NCBI RefSeq assembly: GCF_004684345.1
Contig: NZ_CP038469.1
Span: 186,001 to 250,000, forward strand
Length of the DNA stretch: 64,000 nt
Direction: 5' to 3'
Origin: Citrobacter tructae
Lineage (GTDB): Bacteria > Pseudomonadota > Gammaproteobacteria > Enterobacterales > Enterobacteriaceae
This document shows positions 1 through 9,269 of this stretch, one piece after another; positions within the stretch are counted from its first letter, which is position 1, and every line of letters starts with the position of its first letter. The position numbers and the translations under genes were made by a program. Under the pieces are notes generated by a model that saw nothing but the letters and a program-made list of their open reading frames with translations, had not been told where the DNA came from and did not search any database.

Positions 1-3
1 GCT

Positions 4-1293
4 ATGAGTATCACTTTACTTGACGGTGTAGTGAAGAAAAACCGCGCCCGCTTGATTCCGTTTATGCTGGCGCTGTATGTGCTGGCGTTTCTGGATCGTT
101 CGAACATTGGGTTTGCCAAAGAGACCTATCAAATTGATACCGGGCTGAGCAATGAAGCTTACGCGCTGGGTGCGGGAATTTTCTTTGTGGTTTACGCCTT
201 TCTGGGCGTACCCGCTAATTTGCTGATGCGTAAATTTGGTGCCAGAACCTGGATTGGCACCACCACGTTGCTGTGGGGATTTTTGTCTGCGGCAATGGCG
301 TGGGCGGATACGGAGGCGAAATTCCTGATTATCCGTACCCTTCTTGGCGCGGCAGAGGCAGGGTTCTTCCCCGGAATGATTTACCTGACTTCGCAGTGGT
401 TCCCGCAGCGCAACCGCGCCAGCATCATGGGGCTGTTCTACATGGGAGCGCCATTGGCATTAACTCTGGGATCGCCGCTGTCAGGTGCGCTGCTGGAGAT
501 GCACGGTTTTATGGGGCATCCGGGGTGGTTCTGGATGTTCGTTATAGAAGGTTTACTGGCGGTAGGTGCGGGCGTTTTCACTTTCTTCTGGCTTGATGAT
601 ACCCCACAGCAGGCGCGTTTCCTGAACGCTGAGGAAAAGTCCGTACTCATTAGCCAACTGGCGAGCGAAGAAGAAAAAAAGACCACATCTCGTCTCTCGG
701 ATGCGCTGCGTAACGGGCGCGTCTGGCAACTGGCGCTTATCTATCTGACGATTCAGGTTGCGGTGTATGGCCTGATTTTCTTCCTGCCCACGCAAGTTGC
801 CGCGCTGTTGGGAACGAAAGTCGGATTCACGGCTTCGGTGGTCACCGCCATTCCGTGGGTTGTCGCATTGTTTGGCACCTGGTTGATTCCACGCTATTCC
901 GACCGTACCGGCGACCGGCGTAATGTCGCAGCACTGACATTGATGGCTGCGGGGATTGGTATTGGCGTTTCTGGTTTGGTTTCTCCGGTACTGGCTATTC
1001 TGGCTTTATGTGTTGCTGCGGCGGGCTTTATCGCAGTACAGCCCGTGTTCTGGACGATGCCAACGCAACAGCTTTCTGGCACTGCGCTGGCAGCTGGTAT
1101 TGGCTTTGTGAACTTGTTTGGCGCGGTAGGTGGGTTCCTTGCGCCAATCTTACGGGTTAAAGCAGAAACGTTTTTTGCCAGTGACGCTGCTGGGCTGCTG
1201 ACCCTGGCGGGAGTGGCGATTATAGGTTCACTGATTATCTTCACTTTGCGCGTGAACCGTCCTTCCTCGCAAGTGGGCGCTGCGCATCAATAA
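4..1293 (+). CDS. rhmT: L-rhamnonate transporter RhmT (MFS)
   Basis: This is a 429-residue major facilitator protein that most likely imports L-rhamnonate across the inner membrane. The length matches E. coli RhmT (YfaV), and I recognise the N-terminal part (ALYVLAFLDRSNIGFAK) typical of the anion:cation symporter (ACS) family. About 12 hydrophobic segments are visible, with a hydrophilic central loop near residues 200-230. The ATG lies three bases into the window, so its ribosome site and promoter cannot be judged. The rhmA aldolase follows 25 bp downstream on the same strand, which supports the substrate assignment. Substrate is inferred from family and context. Confidence 0.9.
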   Translation: MSITLLDGVVKKNRARLIPFMLALYVLAFLDRSNIGFAKETYQIDTGLSNEAYALGAGIFFVVYAFLGVPANLLMRKFGARTWIGTTTLLWGFLSAAMAWADTEAKFLIIRTLLGAAEAGFFPGMIYLTSQWFPQRNRASIMGLFYMGAPLALTLGSPLSGALLEMHGFMGHPGWFWMFVIEGLLAVGAGVFTFFWLDDTPQQARFLNAEEKSVLISQLASEEEKKTTSRLSDALRNGRVWQLALIYLTIQVAVYGLIFFLPTQVAALLGTKVGFTASVVTAIPWVVALFGTWLIPRYSDRTGDRRNVAALTLMAAGIGIGVSGLVSPVLAILALCVAAAGFIAVQPVFWTMPTQQLSGTALAAGIGFVNLFGAVGGFLAPILRVKAETFFASDAAGLLTLAGVAIIGSLIIFTLRVNRPSSQVGAAHQ

Positions 1294-1318
1294 TCTTATC
1301 TACGTTGTAAGGATCGTT

Positions 1319-2122
1319 ATGAACGCATTGTTAGCAAATCCCTTCAAAGAAGGATTACGCAAAGGGGAAGTACAGATTGGCCTGTGGCTCAGTTCAACCA
1401 CTTCCTATATGGCCGAGATTGCCGCGACGTCGGGTTATGACTGGTTGTTGATTGACGGTGAGCATGCACCGAATACGGTGCAGGATCTCTATCACCAGCT
1501 ACAGGCAATCGCCCCTTACGCTAGCCAACCGGTGATCCGTCCGATTGAAGGCAGTAAAGCGTTGATCAAACAGGTACTGGATATTGGCGCACAAACGCTG
1601 CTGATCCCGATGGTCGACAGCGCTGAGCAGGCGCGTCAGGTGGTCTCTGCTACCCGTTATCCTCCGCTCGGCGAACGCGGTGTTGGGGCGAGCGTGGCGC
1701 GAGCGGCGCGCTGGGGGCGAATAGATAACTATATGGCGCAGGCCAATGAGTCGCTCTGTTTGTTAGTTCAGGTTGAAAGTCGGACCGCCCTGGACAATCT
1801 GGACGAAATTTTGGATGTGGAGGGCATTGACGGTGTGTTTATTGGCCCTGCGGATCTCTCAGCATCATTGGGATATCCTGATAATGCCGGGCATCCTGAT
1901 GTTCAGCGGATTATTGAGGAAAGCATTCGCCGCATCCGCGCGGCTGGCAAAGCCGCAGGTTTTCTCGCCGTTGATCCGGCGATGGCGCAAAAATGTCTGC
2001 AGTGGGGGGCGAACTTTGTCGCGGTAGGCGTCGATACCATGCTTTATACCGAAGCGCTGGATCGCCGGTTGGCAATGTTTAAATCTGATAAGGCTGTGCA
2101 AACGCTCAAAAGCAGTTATTGA
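1319..2122 (+). CDS. rhmA: 2-keto-3-deoxy-L-rhamnonate aldolase RhmA
   Basis: This 267-residue class II aldolase of the HpcH/HpaI family cleaves 2-keto-3-deoxy-L-rhamnonate to pyruvate and lactaldehyde. Family motifs are visible: LLIDGEHAPN near residue 45, the QVES segment near 150 and GPADLSASLG near 178, which hold metal and substrate residues. Length equals E. coli RhmA (YfaU). An AAGGA ribosome site lies at 1309-1313. It is the last gene of the rhm operon here, because glpC converges from the other side and a hairpin follows. In E. coli K-12 two small genes separate rhmA from glpC; they are absent here. Confidence 0.93.
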   Translation: MNALLANPFKEGLRKGEVQIGLWLSSTTSYMAEIAATSGYDWLLIDGEHAPNTVQDLYHQLQAIAPYASQPVIRPIEGSKALIKQVLDIGAQTLLIPMVDSAEQARQVVSATRYPPLGERGVGASVARAARWGRIDNYMAQANESLCLLVQVESRTALDNLDEILDVEGIDGVFIGPADLSASLGYPDNAGHPDVQRIIEESIRRIRAAGKAAGFLAVDPAMAQKCLQWGANFVAVGVDTMLYTEALDRRLAMFKSDKAVQTLKSSY

Positions 2123-2130
2123 TACTTGCT

Positions 2131-2157
2131 TGCCCGATGGTGGAATACCATCGGGCA
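2131..2157. terminator. Hairpin between convergent rhmA and glpC
   Basis: An 11-bp perfect inverted repeat (TGCCCGATGGT, loop 5 nt) sits between the rhmA stop and the glpC stop. There is no long T run, so it is a probable bidirectional terminator or mRNA-end stabilizer rather than a textbook terminator. The same stem core recurs at the mqo/eco junction. Confidence 0.6.
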
Positions 2158-2163
2158 GCAGCG

Positions 2164-3354
2164 TTAACCCAATGCTTTGGCAAGCAGGGTGATTGGATGT
2201 TCACAGCGCTTGCTTGTTGACATCTCAATCTGCCATTTACAAGTTTCGCAGTCGGTGACGACGATATCAGCGCCGCTTTCTTCAATCTGGCGGAACAGCG
2301 GGGCGCCAATGGACTGCGATGTCGGATAGTTTTCTTTTTTGAAGCCGTAAGTTCCGGCGATGCCGCAACACTGGGAATCCAGCACCGTCAGTTCCAGCCC
2401 TGGAATTTGTCGCAGTAGCTCCAGCGTGTAGAGCGTCCAGCCCATTTTTTCCATATGGCACGGCGTGTGATAAACCACTTTTAATGGCAGTGTTTTCAGT
2501 GGCAGCGTTTTCCCTTCGTCCAGTTTGCGCCATAGCCAACGGGTGGCCAGCTCAATATGTTCGCGCAGGCCAGAGTTGTCGACATCCAGCACTTCAGGAT
2601 ATTCATCGCGTAGCGCAAAAGTACAGGTTGAAGAGGTGGCGATCACCGGAATACCTTTTCCGTCTATCGCTTCTCTGAGTGAGGCCACGTTGCTGACCGC
2701 CTGCTTACGCGCTTTATCGGTAAAACCGTTGGCGATCAGCGGCACGCCGCAGCACTTTTCTTTACTCAGCAACTGTACGCCGGTCCCCATTGCGTTCAGC
2801 ACTTTAATCAGGTCTTTGCCAAGCTGCGGATGGTTGTAGTTGACAAAGCAGCCGTGAAAAAAGGCGACCTGATCCTGATACTGCGCCTGCTGTGCGGCAA
2901 CGCCGCGATACCAACGACGGAAGGTGCCGAAGGAATATTTTGGCAGCGTCCGGCGATGATCTATTTTTAACGCGTAATCCAGCAACTGACGCACAGGCTT
3001 CAGTGAGGTGGCGGTATTGACTATCGGCGCGAACGGTGTAGAAACGGTGCCCATCAAATCGGTATGGCTTAAGACAAAGTTACGCAGCGACGGGCGCGTG
3101 GTGTCATATTTGGCGCGCGCGCGCTGGATGATATCGCCAATTTTCACATCTGACGGACAGGCCACTTCGCAGCGCTTGCAGTTGATGCAGTATTTCAGAG
3201 CGTCGTCATAGAGCGCACCATCTTTCAGGCGCAGGCGTTCGCCGTCCGGCCCGGCCTGTTTAGGGCCTGGGTAGCCTGGATTGACGCGGCTTACCGGGCA
3301 GGCAGTGGTACACACAGTGCATTTGATACAACTTTCAAAACGTGTGTCGCTCAT
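2164..3354 (-). CDS. glpC: Anaerobic glycerol-3-phosphate dehydrogenase subunit C
   Basis: This 396-residue iron-sulfur subunit links GlpAB to the inner membrane and passes electrons toward menaquinone during anaerobic growth. Two ferredoxin-type clusters are visible near the N-terminus (CIKCTVCTTACP and CINCKRCEVACP). Two CCG-type cysteine domains follow (KEKCCGVP and SQCCGIAG). The start at 3354 (MSDTRF) is chosen because it matches E. coli GlpC in length and has an AGGAGG site just upstream. An upstream in-frame start adding 25 residues lies inside glpB and is unlikely. The start overlaps the glpB stop by 4 bp, so translation is probably coupled. Confidence 0.95.
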   Translation of the reverse strand: MSDTRFESCIKCTVCTTACPVSRVNPGYPGPKQAGPDGERLRLKDGALYDDALKYCINCKRCEVACPSDVKIGDIIQRARAKYDTTRPSLRNFVLSHTDLMGTVSTPFAPIVNTATSLKPVRQLLDYALKIDHRRTLPKYSFGTFRRWYRGVAAQQAQYQDQVAFFHGCFVNYNHPQLGKDLIKVLNAMGTGVQLLSKEKCCGVPLIANGFTDKARKQAVSNVASLREAIDGKGIPVIATSSTCTFALRDEYPEVLDVDNSGLREHIELATRWLWRKLDEGKTLPLKTLPLKVVYHTPCHMEKMGWTLYTLELLRQIPGLELTVLDSQCCGIAGTYGFKKENYPTSQSIGAPLFRQIEESGADIVVTDCETCKWQIEMSTSKRCEHPITLLAKALG

Positions 3355-4610
3355 TGCTGGCCTCCTGCACGTTTCGCAATATGATGTGCGGCATGCAAGG
3401 CGCTTACTGCGCACACGCCGCCTCCGCAACCTTGGGCTATAGGGTCAAAACCGCCAAGTACCGATCCGACGGCAAACAAGTTCTCTACTGTTTTTCCCGC
3501 AAGCGTAGGTCGCAGTTCAGCATCGGTGGTCACGCCAAACTGTTGCCACGGCTGCGGGTCGAAGACGTCGCGCTGATACCACTGCGCACGGGTCTCTGCC
3601 TGCTGGACATCCAGGCCAAGGATTGGCTCGTGGACGGCCTCGCGAGTGGCCACCAGCCCGCTGCTGAAGAAGCTACCGCTGGCGAGCACGGCGAAGCGTG
3701 GCCGCAGTGGAATATCAGCGTGGTTGCGGGTCCAGACTTCGCTCACTATACCGTCCTGACAGGTGATTTTTTTCACTTCGTCGCCCGGCATCCAGACGCC
3801 GCCCTGGCGCACAAACTGGCGTTGTAATTGATTGTGCAGGCGCATGCCTAGAACGGAAGGCGGTAAGGTCGGTAACAACATCAGCGAGCAGGGCAGACGT
3901 TCGTTGAGCCACTGCCAGAGCCGGGAATCGGCGAGGCCGAAGCAGGCTGGCATAATGATCATGTCGCAGGTTTTTGCTATTGGCAGCAGCGCGTCATAGA
4001 GCAGTTGCCATTTATCTTCGTTATCCAGCAGGCGTGCGATGTTAACCGCGCGAAACTCAGTAGGGTTATCGCGCAGGACATCCAGTTCTGGTAGCTCGAT
4101 TTCTGCGGTTTCGACGCTGAGGTTATGCTGGCTCAGAGAGGCGGCCGCGAGGTGCGCCTGAAAATCCAGTAACCCGCTGATGCCCACCACGCAGATATGC
4201 TGAGCAGACAGCGGCCAGACAGGGACTTCCGGCGAGCTGAGCCAGGCTGAACGCAAGGTGCCCAGTGGCGTCACGCGTTGATGCCCATGATGAACCTCGC
4301 CCTGCAATTGGGCGCCAGATTCTTTCAGCAGAGTTTGTGCCTGCTGCGCCAGAGACAATACACTTTGCGTGCCAATGAGACTATAAGGATGCAACGGAGC
4401 CTGGGTGCGCAGCGCGTTCAAACCCGCCTCGATATCGCTCACCGGCTGCCCATCCGGCAGCGTGCTGAGTAAATCCAGCGAGCCGGAGGAAAAATGCAGT
4501 GCGCTTTGGCCGCGGGTAACAATCGTGCAGCGCAACCCGCTTTTTTGTAGCTGCAGACCGCACAGTAGCCCGGCGAGGCCGCCGCCGATAATGACGGTAT
4601 CAAATTTCAT
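3351..4610 (-). CDS. glpB: Anaerobic glycerol-3-phosphate dehydrogenase subunit B
   Basis: This 419-residue flavoprotein subunit of the anaerobic GlpABC enzyme carries an N-terminal dinucleotide-binding fold (TVIIGGGLAGLLCGLQL). Its C-terminus is the GCGGGVCAVSALHAA type typical of the family. Length equals E. coli GlpB when translation starts at 4610. The reading frame stays open 65 codons further upstream inside glpA, but that extension is not conserved. It overlaps glpA by 11 bp and glpC by 4 bp, so the three genes form one operon read on the minus strand. Confidence 0.94.
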   Translation of the reverse strand: MKFDTVIIGGGLAGLLCGLQLQKSGLRCTIVTRGQSALHFSSGSLDLLSTLPDGQPVSDIEAGLNALRTQAPLHPYSLIGTQSVLSLAQQAQTLLKESGAQLQGEVHHGHQRVTPLGTLRSAWLSSPEVPVWPLSAQHICVVGISGLLDFQAHLAAASLSQHNLSVETAEIELPELDVLRDNPTEFRAVNIARLLDNEDKWQLLYDALLPIAKTCDMIIMPACFGLADSRLWQWLNERLPCSLMLLPTLPPSVLGMRLHNQLQRQFVRQGGVWMPGDEVKKITCQDGIVSEVWTRNHADIPLRPRFAVLASGSFFSSGLVATREAVHEPILGLDVQQAETRAQWYQRDVFDPQPWQQFGVTTDAELRPTLAGKTVENLFAVGSVLGGFDPIAQGCGGGVCAVSALHAAHHIAKRAGGQQ

Positions 4611-6228
4611 CCTGGTGCTCCTTTTCCAGACCGCACAATCCCTGATAAACCCAGCGCGTGAATTCGCTTTCGCGCAGCGCATCTCCCCAGGCAATCGGCT
4701 GCACGCCTTTCCAGCGTTCGTTGAGGAACTCGGAGAGTTGGGTGATGGATTGCGCGGCGGTGGTAACATTAAAACGTTGCAGCAAACCTGCGGCACGGCA
4801 GGCACACAACTCGCCCTGGCATGTCCCCATCCCGACGCGGGTACGACGACGTAAATCCAGCAGGCTGTTGACGGTTAAATTTTCCACAGCGTATTGCACT
4901 TCTCCCGCTGTGACCGCCTCGCATTCACAGACCAGACTGCGGTGCTGACGACCTTCGCTCAGCCAGGCAGGGGTGCGATCGCCGTGACGGTAGACCGCTG
5001 AGCCACGGAGTGGTGCTGGCAAAGAGATCACACGTTTTAGCGTGTGCTCAGTCGATTCCTGCGAACCTGGCAGCGCGGCATCCGCAGTGGTGCAAGGTCG
5101 GGTATTGCCTAGCTTGCGGCAGACGGCGTCGGTAGCCCATTCGGCCATCAGGCGGTAGGTCATCAGTTTGCCGCCGGTGATAGTGATAAACCCATCCAGT
5201 CCGTCGCGTTCGGCGTGATCGAACAGTACGATACCGCGGCTAACGTTGCGACCTGTTGGATCATCGTCGCTGGCCACCAGCGGACGCACGCCGGAGTAGG
5301 CGCGTAAAATGCGCGTTTTCGCCATAATCGGGGCCAGTTTTTCCCCTTCACGCAGTAGAATATCAACCTCTTCAGCGGTGACGCGGTTGCTGTCGATATC
5401 GTCGTAATCAATGTGCTGTGAGGTGGTACCGATCAGCGAGATGGTGTCGCCAGGCACCAGAATGTCGGCATCAGACGGCTTACGACAGCGGTTGATGACA
5501 TGTTGGTTAATGCGATGATCCATGATCAGCAGCGAGCCTTTCGCTGGGAACATGCGGATGCTCAGATCGGCATATTCCGCAATCCGTTGACCCCAGATCC
5601 CGGCGGCGTTCACCACCACCGGCGCATGCAGGGACTGCATCTCACCGGTAAGATGATTGCGTACGTTCACACCGCAGACGGTTGCGCCTTCACGAATCAG
5701 CCCGGTCACTTCATGGGCCGTCAGGATGACTGCGCCATGCTCACGTGCATCCAGCATGTTGGCGGCGGTCAAACGGAAGGGATCCACGGTACCGTCCGGT
5801 ACTTTTACCGCACCAATCAACTGCGGATTCACCGCTGGCTCGATAATGCGTGCCTGTTGGGGGTCAATCGCCTCTGCGCGGATCCCCGCGTCTTCACAGG
5901 CGCGAATAAAGGTGGCCTGGAAGGAGAGCTCATCTTCCGGCAACGTAATAAACAGACCGTCCGTTGATTCAACGCAGTGGCGGGCGATACGTTTCAGAAT
6001 TTGGTTTTCGCTAATACATTCACGAGCAGATTCAGCGTCAGTGACGGCATAGCGTGCACCGCTGTGCAACAGGCCGTGGTTACGTCCCGTCGCACCGGTG
6101 GCGATATCGTGGCGTTCGACCAAAATGACGCGCAATCCGCGTAGGGCACAGTCGCGTGCGATCCCGGCACCTGTTGCTCCTCCACCAATGATAATCACGT
6201 CACTTGTTTGCGAGTCGCGAGTTTTCAT
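4600..6228 (-). CDS. glpA: Anaerobic glycerol-3-phosphate dehydrogenase subunit A
   Basis: This 542-residue FAD-containing catalytic subunit oxidises sn-glycerol-3-phosphate to dihydroxyacetone phosphate under anaerobic conditions. An N-terminal FAD fold is visible (DVIIIGGGATGAGIARDCA, from residue 10), then the DAO-family body. The C-terminal part holds a cysteine-rich BFD-type [2Fe-2S] segment (VCECEAVTAGEV, then GTCQGELC). Length matches E. coli GlpA exactly. It leads the glpACB operon and is transcribed away from glpT, with a shared regulatory region in between. Confidence 0.96.
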   Translation of the reverse strand: MKTRDSQTSDVIIIGGGATGAGIARDCALRGLRVILVERHDIATGATGRNHGLLHSGARYAVTDAESARECISENQILKRIARHCVESTDGLFITLPEDELSFQATFIRACEDAGIRAEAIDPQQARIIEPAVNPQLIGAVKVPDGTVDPFRLTAANMLDAREHGAVILTAHEVTGLIREGATVCGVNVRNHLTGEMQSLHAPVVVNAAGIWGQRIAEYADLSIRMFPAKGSLLIMDHRINQHVINRCRKPSDADILVPGDTISLIGTTSQHIDYDDIDSNRVTAEEVDILLREGEKLAPIMAKTRILRAYSGVRPLVASDDDPTGRNVSRGIVLFDHAERDGLDGFITITGGKLMTYRLMAEWATDAVCRKLGNTRPCTTADAALPGSQESTEHTLKRVISLPAPLRGSAVYRHGDRTPAWLSEGRQHRSLVCECEAVTAGEVQYAVENLTVNSLLDLRRRTRVGMGTCQGELCACRAAGLLQRFNVTTAAQSITQLSEFLNERWKGVQPIAWGDALRESEFTRWVYQGLCGLEKEHQDEI

Positions 6229-6500
6229 TGTTTTTCCTCACAGTTCGTTTTTTATCATTTAGCCACATAAAAAACATGGATTGTTTGATTTCGCGCATAA
6301 TCGCTCATTATTCGAAAATGAAACGTGATTCCGTGCGCCTTTATGAACATTTGTCATAAAACTGTAACAATATGTGCTGTGTTTCACATTATTGCGCTGA
6401 ATCTTTCCTTAACATCGCGGCCACACTGGGGGCGGTAGCGTCGCGATGACGTACTACAGTGTTTCCTTCGAATGAAAGACGGCCACGGAGGCTACATAAT
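6229..6500. promoter_or_regulatory. glpACB / glpTQ divergent control region
   Basis: This 272-bp non-coding region separates divergent operons. It contains a near-perfect CRP site at 6373-6388 (TGTGC, 6 bases, TCACA). A GlpR-like operator lies around 6307-6326 (ATTATTCG then GAAACGT), and a weaker similar element around 6339-6358. Family knowledge: in E. coli both operons are repressed by GlpR and activated by cAMP-CRP, with glpA also FNR-dependent. I did not identify a confident FNR box or fix the -10 elements. Confidence 0.65.
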
Positions 6501-7859
6501 ATGTTGAGCATTTTTAAACCGGCGCTACACAAAACGCGCTTACCTGCAGCGGAGATCGATCCTACTTATCGTCGATTGCGCTGGCAGATTTTCATGGGGA
6601 TATTCTTCGGCTATGCGGCGTACTATCTGGTACGTAAGAACTTTACTCTGGCGATGCCATACCTGGTTGAGCAGGGTTTCTCTCGTGGCGATCTGGGCTT
6701 TGCATTGTCTGGTATCTCCATTGCTTATGGTTTTTCGAAATTTATTATGGGGTCCGTTTCGGACCGCTCGAATCCGCGCGTTTTCCTGCCTGCGGGCTTG
6801 ATTCTGGCTGCGGCAGTCATGTTGTTTATGGGCTTTGTGCCGTGGGCGACATCGAGTATTGCCGTGATGTTCGTGTTGTTGTTCCTCTGCGGCTGGTTCC
6901 AGGGGATGGGGTGGCCACCGTGTGGCCGTACCATGGTGCACTGGTGGTCGCAAAAAGAGCGCGGCAGTATTGTTTCTGTATGGAACTGCGCGCATAACGT
7001 GGGTGGCGGTCTGCCTCCGCTGCTGTTCCTACTGGGGATGGCTTGGTTTAACGACTGGAAAGCTGCACTGTACATGCCGGCATTTGGTGCGATTATTGTC
7101 GCCCTGATTGCTTTTGCTCTGATGCGCGATACGCCGCAGTCCTGTGGTTTGCCGTCTATCGAAGAGTATAAGAATGACTATCCGGACGATTACAACGAAA
7201 AAGCAGAAGAAGAGCTGACTGCGAAGCAGATCTTCATGCAGTACGTTCTGCCTAACAAACTGTTGTGGTACATCGCGATTGCCAACGTATTTGTCTATTT
7301 GCTGCGTTACGGCATCCTCGACTGGTCGCCGACCTACCTAAAAGAAGTGAAACATTTCGCACTGGATAAATCATCCTGGGCCTACTTCCTGTATGAGTAT
7401 GCGGGTATCCCTGGCACCCTGTTGTGTGGCTGGATGTCGGATAAAGTCTTCCGTGGTAACCGTGGTGCGACTGGCGTGTTCTTTATGACGCTGGTGACTA
7501 TTGCAACGGTCGTTTACTGGATGAACCCGGCGGGAAATCCGAATGTTGATATGGCATGTATGATTATCATCGGCTTCCTGATCTACGGTCCGGTAATGCT
7601 GATTGGTCTGCATGCGCTGGAACTGGCGCCGAAAAAAGCGGCGGGTACGGCGGCAGGCTTCACCGGGCTGTTTGGTTACCTGGGCGGCTCTGTGGCGGCG
7701 AGCGCCATTGTGGGTTACACCGTTGACTTCTTCGGTTGGGACGGTGGTTTTATGGTGATGATTGGCGGCAGCGTACTGGCGGTTATTCTGCTGGTGATTG
7801 TGATGATTGGTGAAAAACGCCATCACGCAGAGATGGAACTGAAGCGTAACGGGGGCTAA
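6501..7859 (+). CDS. glpT: Glycerol-3-phosphate transporter GlpT
   Basis: This 452-residue organophosphate:phosphate antiporter of the MFS imports sn-glycerol-3-phosphate, and also fosfomycin, in exchange for phosphate. About 12 membrane segments are visible, with the family signature GWPPCGRTMVHWW near residue 140. The start at 6501 is preferred because it has a CGGAGG site at 6486-6491 and gives the E. coli length and N-terminus (MLSIFKPA). An alternative start 14 codons upstream has no support. glpQ follows after 3 bp. Confidence 0.96.
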   Translation: MLSIFKPALHKTRLPAAEIDPTYRRLRWQIFMGIFFGYAAYYLVRKNFTLAMPYLVEQGFSRGDLGFALSGISIAYGFSKFIMGSVSDRSNPRVFLPAGLILAAAVMLFMGFVPWATSSIAVMFVLLFLCGWFQGMGWPPCGRTMVHWWSQKERGSIVSVWNCAHNVGGGLPPLLFLLGMAWFNDWKAALYMPAFGAIIVALIAFALMRDTPQSCGLPSIEEYKNDYPDDYNEKAEEELTAKQIFMQYVLPNKLLWYIAIANVFVYLLRYGILDWSPTYLKEVKHFALDKSSWAYFLYEYAGIPGTLLCGWMSDKVFRGNRGATGVFFMTLVTIATVVYWMNPAGNPNVDMACMIIIGFLIYGPVMLIGLHALELAPKKAAGTAAGFTGLFGYLGGSVAASAIVGYTVDFFGWDGGFMVMIGGSVLAVILLVIVMIGEKRHHAEMELKRNGG

Positions 7860-7862
7860 TAG

Positions 7863-8933
7863 ATGAAAACCACATTGAAAAGTCTCAGCGTAGCGTTGAT
7901 GCTGACCGGGATGGTGGTCAGCAGCGCGGCTATCGCCGCAGACAAGATTGTGATTGCACACCGTGGGGCCAGTGGCTATTTACCTGAGCATACGCTGCCA
8001 GCAAAAGCGATGGCCTATGCACAGGGCGCGGATTATCTGGAGCAGGATCTGGTGATGACCAAGGACGACCATCTGGTCGTTCTGCATGACCATTATCTTG
8101 ATCGGGTAACCGATGTCGCTGAGCGTTTCCCGGATCGCGCCCGTAAAGATGGGCGTTATTACGCCATCGACTTTACGCTGGATGAGATCAAATCGCTGAA
8201 ATTTACCGAAGGTTTTGATATCGAAAACGGCAAACAGGTGCAGACGTACCCCGGGCGTTTCCCGATGGGGAAATCTGATTTCCGCGTGCATACTTTCGAA
8301 GAAGAGATCGAGTTTGTTCAGGGATTAAATCATTCCACCGGTAAGAACATTGGCATCTATCCGGAAATCAAAGCGCCGTGGTTCCATCATCAGGAAGGGA
8401 AGGACATTGCGGCGAAGACGCTGGAAGTGCTGAAAAAGTACGGCTACAGCGATAAGCAGGACAAGGTCTATCTGCAAAGTTTTGATGTGGCGGAACTTAA
8501 GCGCATCAAGAATGAGCTGGAACCCAAAATGGGGATGGATCTCAACTTGGTACAGCTGATTGCTTATACCGGCTGGAATGAAACCCAGGAGAAAAAGCCG
8601 GACGGCAGTTGGGTGAATTACAACTACGACTGGATGTTTAAACCGGGTGCCATGAAGCAGGTTGCTGAGTACGCGGATGGCATCGGCCCGGACTATCACA
8701 TGCTGGTGGATGAGAAGTCGAAGAAAGGCAATATCATGTTGACCGGTATGGTGAAGGAGGCGCATCAGAACAAGATGACGGTGCATCCTTATACCGTGCG
8801 GGCCGATCAGTTGCCGGACTACGCGACGGACGTGAATCAACTGTATGACATCTTGTATAACAAGGCGGGTGTTGACGGGTTGTTCACCGACTTCCCCGAC
8901 AAAGCGGTACTGTTTTTAACAGATAAGCACTAA
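7863..8933 (+). CDS. glpQ: Periplasmic glycerophosphodiester phosphodiesterase GlpQ
   Basis: This 356-residue periplasmic enzyme hydrolyses deacylated phospholipids (glycerophosphodiesters) to glycerol-3-phosphate and an alcohol, feeding GlpT. A Sec signal peptide is visible (positive start, hydrophobic core, SSAAIAA cleavage region near residue 26). The GDPD active-site signature HRGASGYLPEHT follows, then the metal-binding LEQDL and LHDH motifs. It lies 3 bp after glpT with no separate promoter visible, so it is probably translated from the glpTQ mRNA. A REP-like hairpin follows the stop. Confidence 0.96.
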   Translation: MKTTLKSLSVALMLTGMVVSSAAIAADKIVIAHRGASGYLPEHTLPAKAMAYAQGADYLEQDLVMTKDDHLVVLHDHYLDRVTDVAERFPDRARKDGRYYAIDFTLDEIKSLKFTEGFDIENGKQVQTYPGRFPMGKSDFRVHTFEEEIEFVQGLNHSTGKNIGIYPEIKAPWFHHQEGKDIAAKTLEVLKKYGYSDKQDKVYLQSFDVAELKRIKNELEPKMGMDLNLVQLIAYTGWNETQEKKPDGSWVNYNYDWMFKPGAMKQVAEYADGIGPDYHMLVDEKSKKGNIMLTGMVKEAHQNKMTVHPYTVRADQLPDYATDVNQLYDILYNKAGVDGLFTDFPDKAVLFLTDKH

Positions 8934-8954
8934 CGCTGCCTGAACGGCTACCTT

Positions 8955-8992
8955 TACCCGGCTTACGAACGATGGTGTTTGTAGGTCGGGTA
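8955..8992. repeat. REP-like palindrome between glpQ and yfaE
   Basis: TACCCGGCTTAC at 8955-8966 pairs, with two wobble pairs, with GTAGGTCGGGTA at 8981-8992. The sequence and layout match enterobacterial REP units found at convergent 3' ends. It may stabilise or terminate both glpTQ and nrdAB-yfaE transcripts. Confidence 0.65.
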
Positions 8993-9014
8993 AGCGCAAC
9001 GCCACCCCACAAAA

Positions 9015-9269
9015 CTACATTTCTATTTCAATATCACCCTTTGCCCGGCAACAGCAGGGCAATATTTCACCCGGCTGAATAAAGGCCAAAGGCTCTGCAA
9101 TCCAGTCAACCTGACCCGCCACCAGACGGGTACGACAGGAGCCGCAGTAGCCTTCACGACATTGATACTCGACTTCAACATTGTGCGATTCGAGCGCGGC
9201 CAGCAGGGAAGGATGTTCATCCTGGCACAGCAGTTGTGTGCCAGAGATGCGCAACGTCACGCGGCCCAT
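9015..9269 (-). CDS. yfaE: 2Fe-2S ferredoxin YfaE, NrdB cofactor maintenance
   Basis: This 84-residue plant-type [2Fe-2S] ferredoxin supports assembly and repair of the diferric-tyrosyl radical cofactor of NrdB. The cluster motif CREGYCGSC (residues about 37-45) and the distal PCCC (about 71-74) provide the ligands. Length and sequence match E. coli YfaE. Its ATG shares one base with the nrdB stop codon, which indicates coupled translation. In E. coli K-12 inaA and yfaH lie next to yfaE; here only 81 bp separate it from glpQ. Confidence 0.95.
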   Translation of the reverse strand: MGRVTLRISGTQLLCQDEHPSLLAALESHNVEVEYQCREGYCGSCRTRLVAGQVDWIAEPLAFIQPGEILPCCCRAKGDIEIEM

